From NCBI GenBank assembly GCA_003153555.1, contig PLZS01000115.1:1-64000 (forward strand): a stretch of DNA of 64,000 nt. Direction: 5' to 3'. This DNA comes from Candidatus Melainabacteria bacterium (lineage in GTDB: Bacteria; Cyanobacteriota; Vampirovibrionia; Obscuribacterales; Obscuribacteraceae). Position 1 is the stretch's first letter; each line of letters starts with the position of its first letter. This document shows, in pieces, positions 1 through 7,881 of this stretch. The notes beneath the pieces are model-generated. The model did no database searches. It was not told the DNA's origin and saw only the letters and a list, made by a program, of their open reading frames with translations. The position numbers were made by a program, and so were the translations under genes.

Positions 1-59
1 CGGCAGCATTTACCGGATGCTATGCGGCTTTCCGCATCTATCAAGTCAAGCGAAAATAA
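1..59 (+). CDS. Exosortase-target-like micro-peptide, 3' end only (copy 1)
   Basis: The left window edge cuts this gene. Only its last 18 codons remain, in the frame starting at base 3 and ending with TAA at 57-59. They read as a hydrophobic segment with a basic tail (FTGCYAAFRIYQVKRK). The DNA matches the end of the complete gene at 75-242 at a constant offset of 183 bp, so the two are recent tandem copies. The missing part is presumably a signal peptide followed by a PELD-type motif, as in the second copy. Function is inferred from that copy and from the exosortase about 2 kb away. Confidence 0.6.
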   Translation, partial: AAFTGCYAAFRIYQVKRK

Positions 60-74
60 TCGGAGTTTCTATCA

Positions 75-242
75 ATGAATCAGTTTCTATATGCTGCTTT
101 GCTCTTTACTACAATGGTTGTGCCAGCTTATGCGGGGAGTCCTGCAACACCCGAACTAGATGGTGGCATGCTCAGTAGTCTCGCGGCAGCATTTACCGGA
201 TGCTATGCAGCCTTCCGCATCTATAAAGCCAAGAATAAATAG
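75..242 (+). CDS. 55-residue micro-peptide with signal peptide and PELD/TM/basic sorting-like tail (copy 2)
   Basis: The ATG at 75 is preceded by CGGAG at 61-65 with 9 bases of spacing. Residues 1-20 look like a signal peptide ending in AYA. About five residues later comes the motif TPELDGG (25-31), then a hydrophobic stretch (33-47) and a basic end (RIYKAKNK). Motif, membrane segment and basic tail in this order are the hallmark of PEP-CTERM/VPEID-type exosortase sorting signals, but almost no mature domain lies between signal peptide and motif. A copy precedes it in tandem, and an exosortase with an EpsI-like partner lies at 1526-2984 on the other strand. It is too short for usual gene callers. 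The substrate role is inferred. Confidence 0.65.
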   Translation: MNQFLYAALLFTTMVVPAYAGSPATPELDGGMLSSLAAAFTGCYAAFRIYKAKNK

Positions 243-354
243 TCTCGAAGCTATGTTTATGAGTTGCTAATTGGGCGACTCTTGCAAAGTGGTACAGTGT
301 GCCTGCACATTGTCTTTCTCGGCTCATCCCGGACCACTCTGCGAATAGTTTAGT

Positions 355-1467
355 ATGCAAATTGGCCATTCCAAATTGAGAATCACAACGCCATGGCTTT
401 CCAGTGCTGGAAACGACATGGCGCTATTTTTTGCGCCCGGATTAGTGGCAGTCTTTTTAACGAGTTTGTTTCGGCAAGATGCGATTGTTCAGTCTACGGT
501 GCTTCTCTTCTTGCTTCTGCAAGGTTTTGGATTGGGACCATTTCATCAAGGTTTGACTTGGTTTCAATACTTTGATGGAAACAATCTTCGGCAATACGCA
601 TCCAGAAAAAATTTCTTTTGGGCTTTTGTCGCCCCTGCTCTAATTGTGGTTCTGGCAGTAGGAGCCTACTGGCTTTCACCGGTGCTGCTGATTTTTATTT
701 ATGTGATTTGGACAATCCAACACATAGCCAAGCAAAACGTGGGTATTTTGCTGCTTTACCATAATTACGATGGCGATGAGGCGATCGTTGCTCGAGACAC
801 TGAAATCCGCAGCGTGGAAACTGCCGCAGCGATGTTCAGTTTTCTGTTCTTGAATGGCTTTATCGAACAAACAGGATGGATCGCATTAGCCGTGCATCTT
901 GTCATCATGGTCACGGCCATTGAGCTTGTCTGGCTATTGATTCGTTATATAGGCAGTCTAGTCAGCCAACTACAAGCAGGTAAATCTCTCAATGCGCCTG
1001 CTTTCGCCTTCTGGGTAATCTCGCTGCTTACTTTCGTTCCTTTCGCCTTGGCGAAGAATTACGGACAGGGACTGTTCGTTGCCTTGGTAATGCATTGGTT
1101 TCAATATGTCGGTTTGAATGCAATTTTGGTGAAGCGAAAATATTCCATCGGCACCAACAAACGGTCTCTGATCGGTCACCAGCCCCTTATCCTCTTTTGC
1201 GCTGTTGGCGTACTTTTTGCGGCGTTATCCCTGCCGATTGAGCTGCTCACCATAGGTGGTATCAATCCAGAGGCATGGCAACTTCGGATATTTGCTGGGT
1301 TAGTCTACGGCTTCACGCTCAGCCATTATTTCTTGGATGCGTTTATTTGGCGCTTCCGCGATCCATTCAATCGAGCATCGATTCTCACATATCTAAAGCG
1401 GCAACGAGCAACGGAAGCGCTTATATCTCCGGCGTCGCTTGGAGAACGAGAATTAGTTCTTCATTAG
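355..1467 (+). CDS. Polytopic membrane protein, family not recognised
   Basis: This 370-residue protein has about eight to ten hydrophobic segments, with short polar loops rich in His and aromatic residues. Distinctive stretches are QHIAKQNVGIL (about residues 122-132) and SHYFLDAFIWRFRDPFNR near the C-terminus. Conserved-looking His, Lys and Asp in membrane-flanking positions suggest a membrane enzyme rather than a simple channel, but I cannot name the family. It lies 112 bases downstream of the micro-peptides on the same strand and converges with the EpsI-like gene, so it is a candidate accessory protein of the exosortase locus. No strong ribosome binding site precedes the ATG at 355; a second in-frame ATG is at 418. 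Confidence 0.8.
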   Translation: MQIGHSKLRITTPWLSSAGNDMALFFAPGLVAVFLTSLFRQDAIVQSTVLLFLLLQGFGLGPFHQGLTWFQYFDGNNLRQYASRKNFFWAFVAPALIVVLAVGAYWLSPVLLIFIYVIWTIQHIAKQNVGILLLYHNYDGDEAIVARDTEIRSVETAAAMFSFLFLNGFIEQTGWIALAVHLVIMVTAIELVWLLIRYIGSLVSQLQAGKSLNAPAFAFWVISLLTFVPFALAKNYGQGLFVALVMHWFQYVGLNAILVKRKYSIGTNKRSLIGHQPLILFCAVGVLFAALSLPIELLTIGGINPEAWQLRIFAGLVYGFTLSHYFLDAFIWRFRDPFNRASILTYLKRQRATEALISPASLGERELVLH

Positions 1468-1525
1468 CGATGGTATGACTTCTGAATGCAGTGCCAATTG
1501 GAGTATACGGCGGACGAGCAATTTA

Positions 1526-2140
1526 CTAATGGTGGATTAACTCTTCGTATATGCAGGTTGATAGTTCTCGTAAATGCGTGATGTCCGTTTGTTTGTCGCC
1601 AGATGATTTAATCGTCACTTCCGCCTGAAAGTAGATAGGTGCTTCGCGCACGGCTGGGGATGTGGATGAAATTAAGCGCCAAGACCATCTGTTTGAAGCG
1701 GTTTGAGTTCCGGCCTGAAACCACAGCAGCGCCAGTTTCTGCGCATTTTTCATTTCAAAAGAAACCAAAGAAGCTGACAGCGTTCCTGAATGTGTTTGTA
1801 TGTGTTCGTCGTTTTCGACAACAGGATTTGCCTGGGCATTGATCAGGCAACTTGTCAGGTCGTGGAGAACGGCATTGGATGGACTTGTTCTCACAACTAC
1901 TCCGGCCATGCTCCCGGCTTTGTTCATATACTTGCGAGCAATCACATCCGCTTTCGAAATATCAGTTGGTGATTCAAATGTTTTCCAATCACCCAATTCT
2001 TTCGGCAGTTTCATCGTAGCTACATTTGAAACTTTCACTCTAGTTATGGCTTGGGCAAATCGAAATGAACCGAACGTTGCAAGACAAAGAGCAACGCTGA
2101 TCAGTGCTTTGAGAAAGTTAGAGCTAAGTGTTGTCGGCAA
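1526..2140 (-). CDS. EpsI-like exosortase-associated protein (DUF3485 type)
   Basis: This 204-residue protein has an N-terminal membrane anchor (about residues 9-31) and an extracytoplasmic domain. Typical EpsI features are LPKELGDWKTFE near residues 44-55, a central HDLTSCL resembling the family's H-S-P-x-x-C-L segment, and LLWFQAG in place of the usual YWFQ. EpsI-like proteins are encoded beside, or fused to, exosortases and are thought to assist surface-protein or exopolysaccharide export. The start is probably TTG at 2140 with GGAG upstream. It overlaps the 3' end of the exosortase gene by 17 bp, so the two should be translationally coupled. The divergent motifs lower certainty slightly. 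Confidence 0.75.
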   Translation of the reverse strand: MPTTLSSNFLKALISVALCLATFGSFRFAQAITRVKVSNVATMKLPKELGDWKTFESPTDISKADVIARKYMNKAGSMAGVVVRTSPSNAVLHDLTSCLINAQANPVVENDEHIQTHSGTLSASLVSFEMKNAQKLALLWFQAGTQTASNRWSWRLISSTSPAVREAPIYFQAEVTIKSSGDKQTDITHLRELSTCIYEELIHH

Positions 2141-2984
2141 AATGCGCTCCCACTTTCCAAAGAATAAATAATCCGATTGGCACCAATATAAATTCGAGGT
2201 TGGAGTGTATGTCCATCGCCAACCGCAGTGATTGGTAGTAGGCTACGATCGCCGTCAGCGCTATTCGTACCGTATTCAGTGTCACCACTAAAATTGGGTC
2301 CATGAGAAAGGCGGCGATGTATGCGGCTGGTTTGTAAGGCTTAAAGGCTTGCCAAATTGCAAAAGCGAAGAGGAAGCACGCCCACATTCCAAGTCCAGCG
2401 CAAGATGGAGCCACATCCATTTGATGTCCGTTGACCGTGAACATGTGTCCAGAGTAGGTAAGGGGAATGAAAAGCTTTGCGGTTTCACCTGCCGTGACAG
2501 TGCAAATATGTTGGAGTGGAATAAATAAGTAAGCTCTGAATTCTTCCGGTAAATCAGGAAGTGTAAACAAAGCCAGAAAGGCTGGTGGTCCGAACTTTTT
2601 ACAGCGATTCAGACCAAAAAACGCCCAGACAAAACATGCGAATAGAGCAATGTTAGCGAGCAAATACATGCGAGTGATGTGAAGATACCCGCTCGCGAAA
2701 ATCAAAAGACACACCGCGATTAGAACGAACGCGCCGGCTTGACTTGGCTTGTCGACTGCGGATGCGCTTTTCTTCCATATCAAATATGCGCTCAGGACCG
2801 ATAGTGTGCCGGCTAAAATCGGGCGAACATTGTCGGCATTAAATGTGTGTGTCCAAACAACCAAACAGCAGACACCGTTAAGAGCCCACAGAAGCAGCCA
2901 AACGGGGAACCATTTGCTGAGCGTCGGGCGATCGTTGGACACACTAGCAACAGCTGGCGAAAGATATTTTTCTATAGTAATCAT
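2124..2984 (-). CDS. Exosortase (multi-pass transpeptidase-like membrane protease)
   Basis: This 286-residue membrane protein has about eight hydrophobic helices. It shows the exosortase catalytic signature in order: Cys195 in VAPSCAGL, Arg240 in LNTVRIAL and His260 in MDIHSN. Exosortases recognise a short C-terminal motif followed by a membrane helix and a basic tail, cut there and probably transfer the substrate to a cell-surface acceptor. SCAGL instead of the common ACSGL, and the absence of a fused EpsI domain, place it outside the classical XrtA type; I cannot assign a named subclass. It is the first gene of a two-gene operon with the EpsI-like gene and faces the micro-peptide genes at 1-242. 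ATG start at 2984. Confidence 0.88.
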   Translation of the reverse strand: MITIEKYLSPAVASVSNDRPTLSKWFPVWLLLWALNGVCCLVVWTHTFNADNVRPILAGTLSVLSAYLIWKKSASAVDKPSQAGAFVLIAVCLLIFASGYLHITRMYLLANIALFACFVWAFFGLNRCKKFGPPAFLALFTLPDLPEEFRAYLFIPLQHICTVTAGETAKLFIPLTYSGHMFTVNGHQMDVAPSCAGLGMWACFLFAFAIWQAFKPYKPAAYIAAFLMDPILVVTLNTVRIALTAIVAYYQSLRLAMDIHSNLEFILVPIGLFILWKVGAHFADNT

Positions 2985-3153
2985 CTGTCGCCCTGAGAGT
3001 CTTGAGGTGAGCGATTATAGCCTGGTTCAATGATTCACTACTTGAGAAGCGTTAAATGACAGGGCAATTGCTGCAGAGTGGCTGTCATGCGGGACGCGCA
3101 AGAATTAGCCAAATCCCTCCTCTGCCCGACTGGTCCTGATTTTTTGTCCGGTC

Positions 3154-3159
3154 TATAAT
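3154..3159 (+). promoter_or_regulatory. Possible -10 element
   Basis: A consensus TATAAT sits seven bases before the ATG of the gene at 3166. If it is used, transcription would begin at about the start codon, giving a leaderless or nearly leaderless mRNA. The -35 region is poor, so this is only suggestive. Confidence 0.25.
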
Positions 3160-3165
3160 TGAAGG

Positions 3166-3912
3166 ATGCGTGCAATTCTCTTTCTATTATTTGTCAGTGC
3201 GTTGGTTCTGCTGTACTGCTTTGTCCTCAGACCTGGTGCAGATAAATCCAAAATCTTCGAATTTCTTTCGGTAATAACTGGATCGAGTCATTCTCTTGAG
3301 AAAGAACAATTAGTTGCCTTTGTGCCTCCGAAGGGTAATTTTCGCGTATCTTTTCCAGGTCAGCCGGGCGTGTTAAACAATAACAACGCTTGGCTGCGCC
3401 AAAGCCCGTTGCCGTTGCCTCATTTTTTTCTCGCCGATCAGGATCTTGGTTATTACGCGTCAACTTGGGCTGAGAATATTTCCGCACCAACTTTGAGCAC
3501 TTCCCAACTTCCAAAAGAGAACCCTGAATCTGTTGCGCTTGGTTTTGTTGTCGCACAATCGGGGCAATCCCGCGGACCATCAGGGCAATCTAACAACGAC
3601 TTGATCACGCACAACCTGGACAACATCGATCCAATTGAAATTCAAAACTTTCTAGATTCGCAATGCGAGTCACTTGTGAGTAAATCAGGAGGTGTTATTT
3701 CTCGCAAAACAGCGCTCTCTTTGCGTGGCGGCGCCTATCCAGGAAGAGCTGCAGAAGGCACTTTCGGCAATACCAAGAACGCCTTCCGGTTGCGTCTGTT
3801 TCTTGACCAACAGAACAAGCGCATGTTCTGTGTTTGCGTCGTGGGTAAACCTAAGCGTGTTTCCTCCGAGCAGGCAACACGGTTTCTCGACTCATTGGAT
3901 GTTTGGTCGTGA
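3166..3912 (+). CDS. Exported or membrane-anchored hypothetical protein
   Basis: This 248-residue protein starts with a hydrophobic signal or anchor (residues 3-22). A segment near residue 50 reads FVPPKGNFRVSFPGQPG. The C-terminal part has a GGAYPGRAAEGTF segment, then alternating hydrophobic strands and a closing phrase VSSEQATRFLDSLDVW. That architecture resembles small extracytoplasmic beta-rich proteins common in Planctomycetes and related bacteria, for which I know no function. GAAGG abuts the ATG. The next gene begins 48 bases downstream on the same strand, so the two may be co-transcribed. Confidence 0.7.
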   Translation: MRAILFLLFVSALVLLYCFVLRPGADKSKIFEFLSVITGSSHSLEKEQLVAFVPPKGNFRVSFPGQPGVLNNNNAWLRQSPLPLPHFFLADQDLGYYASTWAENISAPTLSTSQLPKENPESVALGFVVAQSGQSRGPSGQSNNDLITHNLDNIDPIEIQNFLDSQCESLVSKSGGVISRKTALSLRGGAYPGRAAEGTFGNTKNAFRLRLFLDQQNKRMFCVCVVGKPKRVSSEQATRFLDSLDVWS

Positions 3913-3960
3913 TTACACGGGGCATGAAGTCAGTGATGGGCTCGGGGTTACAGTAGGGTC

Positions 3961-5523
3961 ATGTACAGACCTAACAAATCAAAAACGCTGATAAAGCTGC
4001 AACCAATCAATAGTCTTCCTGTCTACGAAGACTTCGTCAATCTTTTGCAAATGGCTGAAGAAAAACTAGACAGCATCATTCAGTTGCCCTGGCTGGTCGG
4101 CGAAAAGTATCACAGCATTTCTGTCACTTCCAAAATAAAAGGTGATCCGGAATGGACTTTGCGCACCGGTAAAGAACCAAGAACTTTTCTCTTGTGGACT
4201 CACAATTCAGGTGATGTTGGCTTGATTTTCAATCTGGCAATTTCCGAGTGTGGAGGACAACAAGCTACGAAAGACATTATGCAAGGCAACTACGCTCAGC
4301 CCGCACAGCCAGTTTCAGGCGCAATCAGTGCCGCGGCGCCAGTCTCATTTCAGGAAGTCGCCAAGCCTACTCATCATGTTTCTGCAGAGCACGCGGGTTT
4401 CAACTTGTCAGGTGAACTATCGGAATTCGATCTGCCAAGCCTGTTGCAAACGATCGCGATGAGTAAGAAAACCGGTCGTCTTTCGATTCGCTACAGAACA
4501 GATTCAGTGGACATTTATCTGCTAGAAGGTGTGCCTATTCATGCATCAGCAGCCGATTTGAAAGGTGATGACGTCATTATTGAAGTATTGCTTTGGGAAC
4601 AGGGCACGTTTGGCTTTCATCCAGATGAACGTCCGACCGAGCGGACGGTTGTTAGACGACTCGATGCCATGCTTATGGAAGGGGTCACCTTGATTGATTA
4701 CAATCAGCATCTGACCAGGAAAAGCGGTCTCAAAATGGAGTCGTATCTTAGCCGTAAGTTTCCAGATTTGCAGGAATCCGAGTTTGAACTCCAACTCGCC
4801 GATGCGCTGCCCATCAATCTTCAGACCCAAAAAGATTTTTACAATAGAATAGATGAAGTAAGCACACTTCTGGATATTTTGCGCAGCAATCCGATGCCGA
4901 GAGCACAATGGCTTCCAATTCTTTTCAATTTGGTTACGTCCCAACTCGTGGTGCTATCCAATGTGCAGCCGGAATCAGCTAAGAGAGCTAATCTTGAGTC
5001 TATTGGCGTCGATCGTCTGGTAATAGAAAACGCGCATCAAGGAATGGTGCGCACCGAAACTGGTATCTTCAGCTATCCTTGTTTTTTGTATTTTTTGGAA
5101 CAGGAATACGCTCGTTATGGGCAAACGAAATTGCCTTTCTCAGTCATTGTATTTGATATTCTAGTGCGCAAGGACACTGGCTACCAGCCTCTATCCAACA
5201 CGGCAATTAGCCGGATGGGGAAAGTAATCGGTTCGATTCTAAATCGTTTCGACGTTGTCGGTCATTTCCAAACTTTGGAATATGCGCTCTTACTTCCACA
5301 CACCACATCTGACTCGGCTAATATAATCGCTCAGAGCTTGGTTGACTTGCTCATTCGCGCCAATTTGGATGGTGCTCAGGCTGAAGGTGACGTCGCCATC
5401 GCGATGGGGATTGCTAGTCTTCCTGGTGATTGCAGCGATTTGGGCACTCTGCTTGGAGCCGCTAACGCAGCAAAGAATCGCAGCAAGCGCGGCGAGGCGA
5501 CCATCCTTAAATTCAAACCCTGA
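3961..5523 (+). CDS. DUF4388 (PATAN-like) protein with degenerate GGDEF-like C-terminus
   Basis: This 520-residue soluble protein has three parts. Residues 1-100 are an N-terminal domain I do not recognise. Residues about 148-250 match the DUF4388 pattern (GELSEFDLPSLLQTI, TGRLSI, LLEGVPIHA), found in bacterial two-component and gliding/polarity regulators. Residues about 350-515 have the layout of a GGDEF domain, including an FSYPCFLYFLEQE start and a late IAMGIASLPGD segment, but the active-site loop reads VGHFQTLEYALLLP. The catalytic residues are lost, so it is unlikely to make cyclic-di-GMP and may instead bind a ligand or partner. A second DUF4388 protein is at 17002-18405. Confidence 0.8.
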   Translation: MYRPNKSKTLIKLQPINSLPVYEDFVNLLQMAEEKLDSIIQLPWLVGEKYHSISVTSKIKGDPEWTLRTGKEPRTFLLWTHNSGDVGLIFNLAISECGGQQATKDIMQGNYAQPAQPVSGAISAAAPVSFQEVAKPTHHVSAEHAGFNLSGELSEFDLPSLLQTIAMSKKTGRLSIRYRTDSVDIYLLEGVPIHASAADLKGDDVIIEVLLWEQGTFGFHPDERPTERTVVRRLDAMLMEGVTLIDYNQHLTRKSGLKMESYLSRKFPDLQESEFELQLADALPINLQTQKDFYNRIDEVSTLLDILRSNPMPRAQWLPILFNLVTSQLVVLSNVQPESAKRANLESIGVDRLVIENAHQGMVRTETGIFSYPCFLYFLEQEYARYGQTKLPFSVIVFDILVRKDTGYQPLSNTAISRMGKVIGSILNRFDVVGHFQTLEYALLLPHTTSDSANIIAQSLVDLLIRANLDGAQAEGDVAIAMGIASLPGDCSDLGTLLGAANAAKNRSKRGEATILKFKP

Positions 5524-5572
5524 TCGCATGAACCAAATCTGTTTAGACGAACCGAAAGTGCTTAGATGGTGC

Positions 5573-6709
5573 TCAGTTGATCTCGTGCAGCTTTTCGCTC
5601 AGAGGTATGGTCATCGCTTGATATGAGCCAGATCTTGTCCACCTACCAGAGGTAATGCTTTGCGCTTCATACTTGACTCGTTCAGCTTCAGCCGATCGCC
5701 CGGTCGCCCTAAGCAGGTTCTGATAGTTTGAAATCAAATTAGTGACGGCGGGGTGATCTGCGCCTAGTGCTTGCGTTCTAATCGGCAAGGCGCGTTTGTA
5801 GAGAGGCTCTGCTTGCGCATATTTTCTCTGCGCGTGATAAAGCATTGCCAGATTGTTGGCGATGATCCCGACGTCTGGATGTGCCATACCCAGGGTATCT
5901 TCATAGATCTGCATTGTTCGTCTGCATAAAACTTCTGCCTCGGCGTACTTGCCTTGTTTCCAAAGCACTTCCGCCAAACTTTCCAGAGTAATCGTTAATC
6001 GAGGATCACTCTCTTTGAAATTGTCGGCTCGCTTCATCGCACCGTGCCACATCTCTTCAGCTTTTGCAAAATCGCCGACGATCAGAGCATTTTCTGCAGA
6101 CTGGCGATATTGCGCCCACGTTGTTTCACCAACTTGCACTGGCATCAGTCTGTCTTGAGACATCGTGTCAATTAGCTTCTCTTGAGGTTTGATCGAGATG
6201 GTTTGATATTGTCCAGACTTGGTTAGTTGTTCGGCGGTAACCGGAGACGAGGCTTTCGATTCCAAAGTGGACGATCTCCCCATTGTGCGGAGCAAATCTT
6301 TGTAGTTGGTTAGTAAGTAATGAACGTCGTGATGTTCCGGTCCGAGCGAGCGGGTCATGATTTCTATCGCCCGCTGATATAACATCTCGGCTTGCTCATA
6401 TTTCCCCTGAGCCTTGTATAACATTGCCAAGTTATTTGCCGTCACACCCACGTCTGGGTGATCGAGTCCTCTCGTGATTTTGAAAATCTCCAAGACTTGT
6501 TCGCAGAGGGCAGTTGCTTCGGAATACTTTCCCTGATGCCAAAGTGCTTCCCCGAGACCTTCCAGTGTGACGGCAAAGCGCGCGTCAAATTTCTTGAACT
6601 TCTTGGCTTGCTCATAGGCCGCCAGCCACATAGTCTCGGCGCAGGCGTAATCACCCTCCTGCAGAGCTTCTTCTCCGGCTATTTGATATTGATACCAATC
6701 AGCGTTCAC
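5573..6709 (-). CDS. Twin-block kinesin-light-chain-like TPR protein
   Basis: This 378-residue soluble protein has two homologous halves (about 1-185 and 190-378). Each begins with a W-x-x-Y-x-x-x-(G/A)E-x-A helix, carries three or four 42-residue TPRs of the kinesin-light-chain type (VGVTANNLAMLYKAQGKY, then LYQRAIEI), and ends with a short capping motif built on SG-(S/Q)-YQ. Such TPR arrays bind proteins; no enzymatic domain is present. A longer paralogue with the same two-block plan and cap is at 37494-38978. The start codon is GTG at 6709; an ATG ten bases upstream is out of frame. Confidence 0.85.
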   Translation of the reverse strand: MNADWYQYQIAGEEALQEGDYACAETMWLAAYEQAKKFKKFDARFAVTLEGLGEALWHQGKYSEATALCEQVLEIFKITRGLDHPDVGVTANNLAMLYKAQGKYEQAEMLYQRAIEIMTRSLGPEHHDVHYLLTNYKDLLRTMGRSSTLESKASSPVTAEQLTKSGQYQTISIKPQEKLIDTMSQDRLMPVQVGETTWAQYRQSAENALIVGDFAKAEEMWHGAMKRADNFKESDPRLTITLESLAEVLWKQGKYAEAEVLCRRTMQIYEDTLGMAHPDVGIIANNLAMLYHAQRKYAQAEPLYKRALPIRTQALGADHPAVTNLISNYQNLLRATGRSAEAERVKYEAQSITSGRWTRSGSYQAMTIPLSEKLHEIN

Positions 6710-6848
6710 TGTTGCTCATAGACTCCCTAGAAAGCCAGAACTTCCACAACAAAGCATAGAGGAAAGCTTGAATTTTCGTCTAGGTCCAAACGGTAATACC
6801 TTTGAAGTTTGGAAGTTTGTTGTTTGAAGTTTTCCCCTTTGTCCAACG

Positions 6849-7673
6849 TCATACACAGTCTCTGGATCCGATTGTATTTCCTTGCTCGTCAAAAAACGTG
6901 GAATGTCTTTCGGCAACTTGACCATCTGACCTATATGTCTGCGTGTCAAGGCAGTTTTGTCTGCCATTTAAACTATAGCCTTTAATTTCTCGTTTCAAGA
7001 CAGCATGATTAGATGGATCGTATTCTTGCATCTCTTCAAGAAGTGGACCGCTTTTGGCGTTGTAGAGAACTTTGTTGTATTTGACAAGATTGCCGACACC
7101 ATCGAAAAAGAAATCTTCAGTCAGTGAGCGCTGCTGCTCACACAGCCATTGAATTTGTTCGCGGTGGATTAAGTTGCCAGTTGCCGGGTCCATGCGGTGG
7201 TTAACTGTGGTGGCGGGAGTGCCATCGGCATTGTATTCAGTTTGTCCCTGGAATACTGTGCGCAAGCCCACAACTTCTCGCGCGACGCGGCGCACCAATT
7301 CGCCGTTTGGTGCGACAACAATTACGTCTTCGCTTGATTTTTCAGAGTCTAGGTAGACAGTGTTCTTAGTAAGAGTGTCACCATCTGGCAACGTCGACGT
7401 TTCGAAGATATGAGTTATTGCACCGTTAACGGTATCAAAGAATGTCTCAGATCGGCTGTCTCTCGAGCGCTTTTGCAGGCGAATCAGCTTGTGCTCTTTG
7501 TCGTAAATTTTTTCAAGGAAAACGCCAACTCGTCGATCGCTGCATACAACGTGATAGGTCGTTTGCCCGTTTCGATCAATGCGGGTGCCCAGATTTAAAT
7601 CTTGCCCGCATGAGGGTGGCTGAACGTCTAAGAGGCGGTCTTCGCCGTGATCTGGTGTCATAAGAGATTCCAT
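6849..7673 (-). CDS. YD/RHS-like repeat hypothetical protein
   Basis: A protein of about 274 residues composed of beta-hairpin-like repeats with the flavour of YD or MORN repeats, for example TEYNADGTPAT, FFFDGVGNLVKYNK, QTYRSDGQVAE and FFDEQGNTIGS. There is no signal peptide and no membrane segment. Short related proteins occur as scaffold or carbohydrate-binding units, and RHS-like repeats are also parts of toxins, but no toxin tip or core motif is visible here. I prefer the in-frame ATG at 7673. The open frame extends to a TTG at 7715 that has no ribosome binding site. Function unknown. Confidence 0.65.
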   Translation of the reverse strand: MESLMTPDHGEDRLLDVQPPSCGQDLNLGTRIDRNGQTTYHVVCSDRRVGVFLEKIYDKEHKLIRLQKRSRDSRSETFFDTVNGAITHIFETSTLPDGDTLTKNTVYLDSEKSSEDVIVVAPNGELVRRVAREVVGLRTVFQGQTEYNADGTPATTVNHRMDPATGNLIHREQIQWLCEQQRSLTEDFFFDGVGNLVKYNKVLYNAKSGPLLEEMQEYDPSNHAVLKREIKGYSLNGRQNCLDTQTYRSDGQVAERHSTFFDEQGNTIGSRDCV

Positions 7674-7881
7674 GTTTTCAAAATCGTTCCGCGCGAATAT
7701 CGTCGGATATTCCAACGCGTGAAACTATTGGTATAGGCGCTGATTGGCTGGGAAGGGGGCAGGGCAGGGGGGAGGAGATCATACTCCTACGGTAGGTCAA
7801 GAGTAATGGCAAAAAAACAAGATGTCAAGTGAAATTTTCGGGAAATGTCAGATGTTTTTAAAATGGCTTCAGTTATCACTG

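Larger units (their letters stand above)
1..242 (+). repeat. Direct tandem duplication, 183-bp period
   Basis: Bases 1-50 align with 184-233 with few substitutions, mostly in third codon positions or in the basic tail. Each unit would carry one micro-peptide gene. More copies may lie upstream of the window. Confidence 0.75.
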
